A program made the translations under genes and the position numbers. 8,362 bases of DNA, taken from assembly GCA_964625865.1 (NCBI GenBank), contig CAZVEV010000279.1, forward strand, positions 1 through 8,362, given 5' to 3'. The DNA comes from CAZVEV01 sp964625865. GTDB taxonomy: Bacteria > Planctomycetota > Phycisphaerae > SM23-33. Shown here in pieces: positions 7,451 to 8,362 of this stretch (positions are counted from its first letter, which is position 1; each line of letters starts with the position of its first letter). The notes under the pieces are model-generated. The model was not told the origin of the DNA and ran no database searches. It worked only from the letters and a program-made list of their open reading frames with translations.

Positions 7451-7644
7451 GACCCCCTGGCAGGCGTCAGGCCGCGGCCTAAGCGACGATCTCCCTCCCG
7501 GGCGAGTGGCAGGTCCTTTTCCCCACCAAACGCGGCCAGACCCCCTCCACGCCCCCAGGCCGCCCCGGTCGGGTCAAAACGACCCTCGGGGTGTCGGCCG
7601 CAAGATCGTCTCTCAGGCCGCTTCTCTGCCCGTCCCAGGGGGTC
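7451..7644. repeat. 194-bp inverted-repeat element with 42-bp matched arms
   Basis: The arms 7451-7492 and 7603-7644 are reverse complements over three blocks at identical offsets: GACCCCCTGG, GCGGCCT and GACGATCT. The segments between the blocks are of equal length (13 and 4 nt) but differ. A second, partial copy of the arm lies in direct orientation at 7539 (GACCCCCT, then AGGCCGC at the same offset); with its flank it gives a perfect 15-bp inverted repeat, 7532-7546 with 7637-7651. The right arm can therefore pair with either left copy. The palindrome AGGCCGCGGCCT is at 7469-7480. No ORF is supported here. Mobile-element (MITE-like) and transcript-structure explanations are both open. Confidence 0.65.
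7558..7599. other. Long imperfect hairpin inside the first inverted-repeat element
   Basis: Three 5-bp helices stack around an AAAAC loop: GGCCG/CGGCC (outer), CCCCG/CGGGG and GGGTC/GACCC (inner), separated by short bulges. No T tract follows, so it is not a typical terminator. It lies about 150 bp after the operon's last stop codon and could stabilise the mRNA 3' end. Confidence 0.5.
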
Positions 7645-7688
7645 TGGCCGCTCACGGAGGCCTCACGGGGCGGCGCGACGGTCTGGCC

Positions 7689-7900
7689 AGGCCCGGCGGG
7701 CCGTCCGATCTTAGCCGGGCCCGGAAGGGGCCGGTAGTGATTGCAATAACAGGACTTAGCCCCGCAGGGGCGGCAGAGATCGTCGCAACGAATCGCCCTG
7801 TCTCGAGATGCTCTGCCGGCCCGTCGGGCCTTGGGGGCAGTGGAGGGACGCGTTCCGGACCCTGCCGGGTCCGGCTACGATCGGACGGCCCGGCGGGCCT
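7689..7900. repeat. 212-bp symmetric palindromic element made of six hairpins
   Basis: The outer arms 7689-7734 and 7855-7900 are inverted copies matching at 41 of 46 positions. Each arm holds two hairpins: GGCCCGGCGGGCC (7690-7702 and 7887-7899) and a 20-nt stem-loop (7715-7734; 7855-7874, CCGGACCC-TGCC-GGGTCCGG). An inner pair, 7758-7778 and 7811-7831, is also inverted and shares the form AG-GC-rich stem-GGCAGAG. Outer and inner pairs have the same centre, 7794.5, with spacers of equal length (23 and 16 nt) that do not match in sequence. The hairpins resemble REP-like GC palindromes that I recall as frequent in planctomycete intergenic DNA. The region also yields spurious ORFs on both strands. 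Confidence 0.7.
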
Positions 7901-8132
7901 GCGGCGGACCGACATCTCGGAGGCCATACGATTGCCACGCCCCCCCAACGGCGGGTCTCGTCGCGATGGCCCCTGCTTTCCCGTAGCCCTGATCCTCCTA
8001 CACCTTTGGGACGCTACCAATCCGCATATCTGAACTCCCGTGCTTAACACAAAGTCTCCATATCCACGATATTCCGGGTTAAAGGTAATCGGCCAAGGTG
8101 GCGTCGTCGCATCACGAAAGGGCCGGAGCCCA

Positions 8133-8165
8133 GTAGCCTCAGGGGTCTCCAAACCGGCGGGCTAC
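8133..8165. other. GTAGCC/GGCTAC stem-loop
   Basis: GTAGCC (8133-8138) pairs with GGCTAC (8160-8165). Competing pairing is possible because GCCGG (8122-8126) can pair with CCGGC (8154-8158) across the same loop. No T tract follows. The GTAGCC...GGCTAC frame resembles other short palindromic repeats of this genome type; the function is unknown. Confidence 0.4.
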
Positions 8166-8268
8166 ATGTGATACCTTCCGCTGTAAGAAGGGTTTACGCC
8201 AGAAATGTGTCCAATTCGACCCCGTCGCTATCGAAGCGCAACTGGCCGAAAAGCGGTCGTGGTTGTGC

Positions 8269-8297
8269 TTGACGCCGTCGGGGCCAGCGGATACCGT
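8269..8297 (+). promoter_or_regulatory. Weak sigma-70-like promoter candidate
   Basis: TTGACG (8269-8274, five of six bases of the -35 box) is followed after 17 bp by TACCGT (8292-8297), only a poor match to the -10 box. The direction and the distance of about 65 nt to the window edge fit a gene beginning just outside. The pair TTGAC/GTCAA (8269-8273 with 8296-8300) also forms a short dyad that could be an operator. Confidence 0.25.
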
Positions 8298-8348
8298 CAA
8301 TGGTTAATCGGGCGTGGTTCAAAAGGGCCTGATTTAGGGTAACACTTT

Positions 8349-8354
8349 GGAGGG
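8349..8354 (+). promoter_or_regulatory. Possible Shine-Dalgarno site of the next gene
   Basis: GGAGGG lies 8 nt from the end of the window. With normal spacing the start codon would be TTG at 8356 or, more plausibly, the first codon after the window. The start cannot be confirmed here. Confidence 0.35.
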
Positions 8355-8362
8355 ATTGTCTG

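Larger units (their letters stand above)
7901..8362. other. Gene-free stretch with abrupt fall in GC content
   Basis: No gene is supported in these 462 bp. By hand count GC falls from 47/60 at 7861-7920 to 41/60 at 7921-7980, 34/60 at 7981-8040, 27/60 at 8041-8100 and 28/60 at 8161-8220, then rises to about 33-38 per 60. A GGCCAT/ATGGCC pairing (7922-7927 with 7966-7971) and a GTAGCC/GGCTAC hairpin (8133-8165) are present. The composition change could mark a horizontally acquired segment or ordinary promoter DNA ahead of the next gene. Confidence 0.5.

Noticed and set aside
7451..7900. CRISPR array
   Set aside because: The repeats are inverted, of unequal units and with irregular spacing; there are no cas genes.
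7506..8033. 175-codon + frame across the repeats
   Set aside because: Its translation is built from palindromes (LSPAGAAEIV-type words), has no ribosome site and crosses both repeat elements; it looks like a by-product of GC-rich repeats.
7652..8152. 166-codon minus frame across the second element
   Set aside because: It reads through the same hairpins, has no recognisable domain and no ribosome site. The non-repeat part (METPEATGLRPF...) is not recognisable either.
8310..8335. GGTTCAAAA resembling a tRNA T loop
   Set aside because: The required flanking stem is absent and no acceptor, D or anticodon arms could be found.
8205..8342. 45-codon + ORF (MCPIRPRRYRS...)
   Set aside because: No close ribosome site, no recognisable sequence, and composition unlike the neighbouring genes; it cannot be told from chance.

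Overview
The window is GC-rich bacterial DNA, most likely from a planctomycete of the Phycisphaerae type. This is an inference from content: a secreted HExxH-plus-PA14 protein resembling planctomycetal DUF1570-like peptidases, proline/threonine-rich C-terminal tails, an HDOD-GAF histidine kinase, frequent GTG starts, and intergenic DNA full of GC-rich palindromes. No rRNA, tRNA, CRISPR array or transposase was found.

Layout. Positions 1-850 (+) hold the 3' end of a TPR-type protein whose start lies outside the window. It converges on a gene at 922-3300 (-) for a large exported protein with a gluzincin-like zinc site (HECTH ... E) and a PA14 domain; its last ~45 codons run through long C tracts that form a strong G-quadruplex motif on the other strand. 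A 221-bp divergent intergenic region separates it from a three-gene + strand signalling operon: a small response regulator with an N-terminal excisionase/MerR-like HTH ahead of its receiver domain (3522-4091), a soluble HDOD-GAF-HisKA-HATPase histidine kinase (4117-6375), and a REC-coiled coil-GAF response regulator (6411-7409). Gaps of 25 and 35 nt and clear Shine-Dalgarno sites argue for co-expression.

From 7410 to the end (953 bp) no gene can be supported. The first half, to about 7900, is packed with inverted repeats: a 194-bp element with 42-bp matched arms (7451-7644) and a 212-bp imperfect dyad (7689-7900) in which six hairpins sit at mirror-image positions about one centre while the equal-length spacers between them have diverged. 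After ~7980 the GC content drops sharply. The last bases carry GGAGGG, which may be the ribosome binding site of a gene starting just past the edge.

How the genes may work together (inference): the kinase senses a cytoplasmic cue through its HDOD/GAF half and phosphorylates one or both flanking receivers. The HTH-REC protein would be the DNA-binding output; the REC-GAF protein has no DNA-binding domain and would act by protein contact or as a further sensor. The divergent exported PA14 protein is a possible target but nothing in the sequence proves this.
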